DNA of 64,000 nt from Mesostigma viride (Eukaryota > Streptophyta > Mesostigmatophyceae > Mesostigmatales > Mesostigmataceae): NCBI GenBank assembly GCA_009746045.1, contig RPFO01000406.1, positions 1,027,159 through 1,091,158 of the forward strand. Reading direction: 5' to 3'. The notes beneath the pieces were generated by a model, which ran no database searches, had not been told where the DNA came from, and was given only the letters and a program-made list of their open reading frames with translations. Of this stretch, positions 59,702 through 64,000 are shown one piece after another (within the stretch, counting starts at the first letter, position 1; each line of letters opens with the position of its first letter). The translations under genes were made by a program, and so were the position numbers.

Positions 59702-60478
59702 CACCGTCCGCATTGGAAGTTTGTTATTATGGGTCAATTTTTGCCGTATTTGCATTACGAATAACCCTGGATTGTTTGTTGGGGAGCCAGTTAGAGTCCC
59801 GGGTTTTTATTATTTAATTAAAACCTTTTGTTTGTTTGTTTGTCCTGCAGCCGTTCACGGCACTTGGGTACTTATTTAATTAAATTTCTTTTGTTTGTTT
59901 GGTAGATATGGTACACGCCGTCCCCAACCCGGCCCGGCGGCCCCCCTTTCGGCGGCCACAGGCTATAGTCAGTGGAGGTCTCAGGTCAGTGATACCCTAT
60001 TTAATTGCTCAAGGCCCAGTATCGCACATGAGTAGTACATCTTACATGTACATCTGTAGACACGCTCAGGCCTCAGCCTCTACTGAGTACCGACCGACGT
60101 GCCCTGCCGAGGCAGTAGAGCGTGGATTGCTGGATGCAAAAGCGGTTCACTTGGTTCGCGCCTCACCCCGCGCTCGGCCTGAGTCTCGCGGTTTTTTTTC
60201 GATTTTCACGATATTTCATGTTCCCCGCCTGTCCACTGAAGGTATTTTCGAAGGTTTTATGTACTTTTATATAATATAAAGTGTTTGTTTGTTTTCTCAC
60301 AGGGCGACGACCCCGTGCCCACATGAGTTAATTAATTAATTTTGTTTGTTTGTTTGTTGAGTCCAGTCCTCAGCCCCCGGAGTTAATTAATTAATTTTCT
60401 TTTGTTTTTTTTATGGTTTTCAGCCAGAACATTTTCCAGAAGCTAATTATTTAGTTAGAACTTCCAATGCGGACGGTG
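59702..60478. mobile_element. Small DNA transposon with perfect 20-bp inverted ends and TA duplication
   Basis: CACCGTCCGCATTGGAAGTT at 59702-59721 is the exact inverse of 60459-60478. TA precedes and follows, as in Tc1/mariner-type elements. The 777-bp interior has no transposase; it contains four or five spaced blocks of TTAATTAA plus TTTTGTTTG that look like internal direct repeats. Confidence 0.8.
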
Positions 60479-60713
60479 TACACTGGGCACTGGCCGGAAC
60501 TTGGCAGCTTTTTGTACCAACTTTCAGATCTTTTTGCCCAAAACCAGCCCTGCGACCTGAAATTTCAAAATCCACGGTCTCATGATCTTAAACCTGAGAA
60601 TCTTAAACGTGGGGCTGGGGGTGTACTTTCCGCTACTCCCTGTATACAGTATACACGCCTTGCGGTCCCCTCTCTGCTTGGTTGAAGGGGGGGGGGAGCA
60701 CTTCCCCACCACC

Positions 60714-60853
60714 ACACACACACACATGACCCCGCGACACACACCGACACACACTGCACACACACACACACGCACACACACACAACACACACTAACACAC
60801 ACTAACACACACTAACAAGGCTAACACACACACTAACACTAACACACACACAC

Positions 60854-60911
<58 letters not shown>
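60714..60911. repeat. (CA)n and (CACTAACA)n satellite
   Basis: CA dinucleotide broken by ACACTAAC units; the last 60 bp are pure. Non-coding. Confidence 0.95.
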
Positions 60912-60912
<1 letters not shown>

Positions 60913-61377
60913 CACACTTACTACACCTGCACCCACACCAACTGAACAGTACGTGCCGCCGTTCACTCCCACCCCAACCCCCCTCCCCTCAGCCCACCAC
61001 CACCACCACCCCGCCCCACGTGTACCTCAACCTGCACACTGACTACATGCTGAATAATGAACCCCTGTGAGCCCCCACGTTGTTGTCAACAGCGCGAGCT
61101 TCCCCCCCACGGCAGCCAGTCCACCACCTAGTAGTAGTCTCCCCTCACCCGTCTATATGTGTGACCGATACTCCGCCGTGCACCAGCAAGACGCCCAAGC
61201 CCGTCCCGGACCTTGTCCCCCCACCACCCCGCGGCCCTAGGCTCCCCCCGCAAGCGCGCCCGACCTAACTAGTACTCGCGATCGGCCACGAGCGTCGATC
61301 CGCGCGGCCGCATCGCCGCCACGCGGCGCGCCGTCGCAGCGCTCGCTCAGCTATGCATCCGACCCATCTTCTCACAC

Positions 61378-61610
61378 AATCTGCTGCTTGGATACTTGGC
61401 GGAACCTCGTTTGCACACCAAGTTGCTGTACCAACGCGGGCCGTGTCCCCGATGAGGCAACCGTCCATGCTCCGCTGTCATCAGAGTACCTTGTTGTTGT
61501 CTCCCACAATCTGGCTCTCGACTACTTAGCGGAACATCGTTTGCTAGGACACACCAAGCTGTTGTACCAACGCGGGTGTATCCAATGATGCAACCGTACA
61601 TGTCCCCGCT
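61378..61610. repeat. Diverged tandem duplication of about 125 bp
   Basis: Two copies share CGGAACMTCGTTTG, TGTACCAACGCGGG and GATG(A/C)GGCAACCGT-like words in the same order. On the minus strand both copies are open in the same frame and give similar peptides (GCLIGDTARVGT and GCIIGYTRVGT), so a lost or unrecognised exon cannot be excluded. Confidence 0.7.
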
Positions 61611-61714
61611 GAACACGTACAGGTCATTGTTTCTTTGTATGTTTGTGATGGCATGCTGTTCAGTGTCCTTGCCCTCGGCCGTTTCCAAATCTCTGCTGCC
61701 GCTGTGCGGCGTGG

Positions 61715-64000
<2,286 letters not shown>

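Larger units (their letters stand above)
59056..61714. other. Region upstream of the sialidase-like gene
   Basis: No coding exon was recognised. It holds the promoter of the minus-strand gene (position not resolvable), the TA-flanked element 59702-60478, CA repeats and a diverged tandem duplication at 61378-61610. Confidence 0.55.

Overview
This window is nuclear DNA of a eukaryote with long, intron-rich genes. It shows no operons, no bacterial start signals and no phage genes. Four protein-coding genes could be rebuilt exon by exon. Reading phase agrees at every junction except for one missing GNAT exon. A TMEM67/meckelin gene means the organism builds cilia or flagella. An acetyltransferase with a plastid-like transit peptide suggests a photosynthetic cell, and TGTAA follows two of the four stop codons, as is common in green algae. 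A flagellate green alga (prasinophyte or early streptophyte type) is my best guess, but the species cannot be named from this sequence.

Layout: (1) 593-5008, + strand, the 3' part of the gene for the proteasome adaptor ECM29. (2) 5009-8352, intergenic, holding a piggyBac-like non-autonomous element of 1.74 kb. (3) 34298-8353, - strand, a complete 27-exon TMEM67 gene coding for 1003 residues; about 88% of the locus is intron, filled with satellites and one more candidate TTAA element. (4) 34299-35130, a divergent promoter region. (5) 35131-44353, + strand, a GNAT acetyltransferase with a predicted plastid transit peptide. One of its introns carries a small inverted-repeat element, a foldback element and very long CT tracts. 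(6) 44354-47329, intergenic. (7) 59055-47330, - strand, a 9-exon gene for a membrane-anchored, acidic-repeat protein with a BNR sialidase domain (1158 residues). (8) 59056-61714, a further small DNA transposon and CA repeats. (9) 61715-64000, an uninterrupted (CAA)n tract that runs off the window.

The genes are not functionally linked: proteasome quality control, ciliary transition zone, plastid acetylation and glycan processing.

The most striking feature is architectural. In three of the four genes the last 15-40 bases of an exon, usually with its 5' splice site, recur as decayed copies 25-350 bp inside the following intron (at least 17 cases); in two cases the start of an exon recurs in the preceding intron. 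I call these exon-edge echoes. They are the main candidate here for something undescribed.
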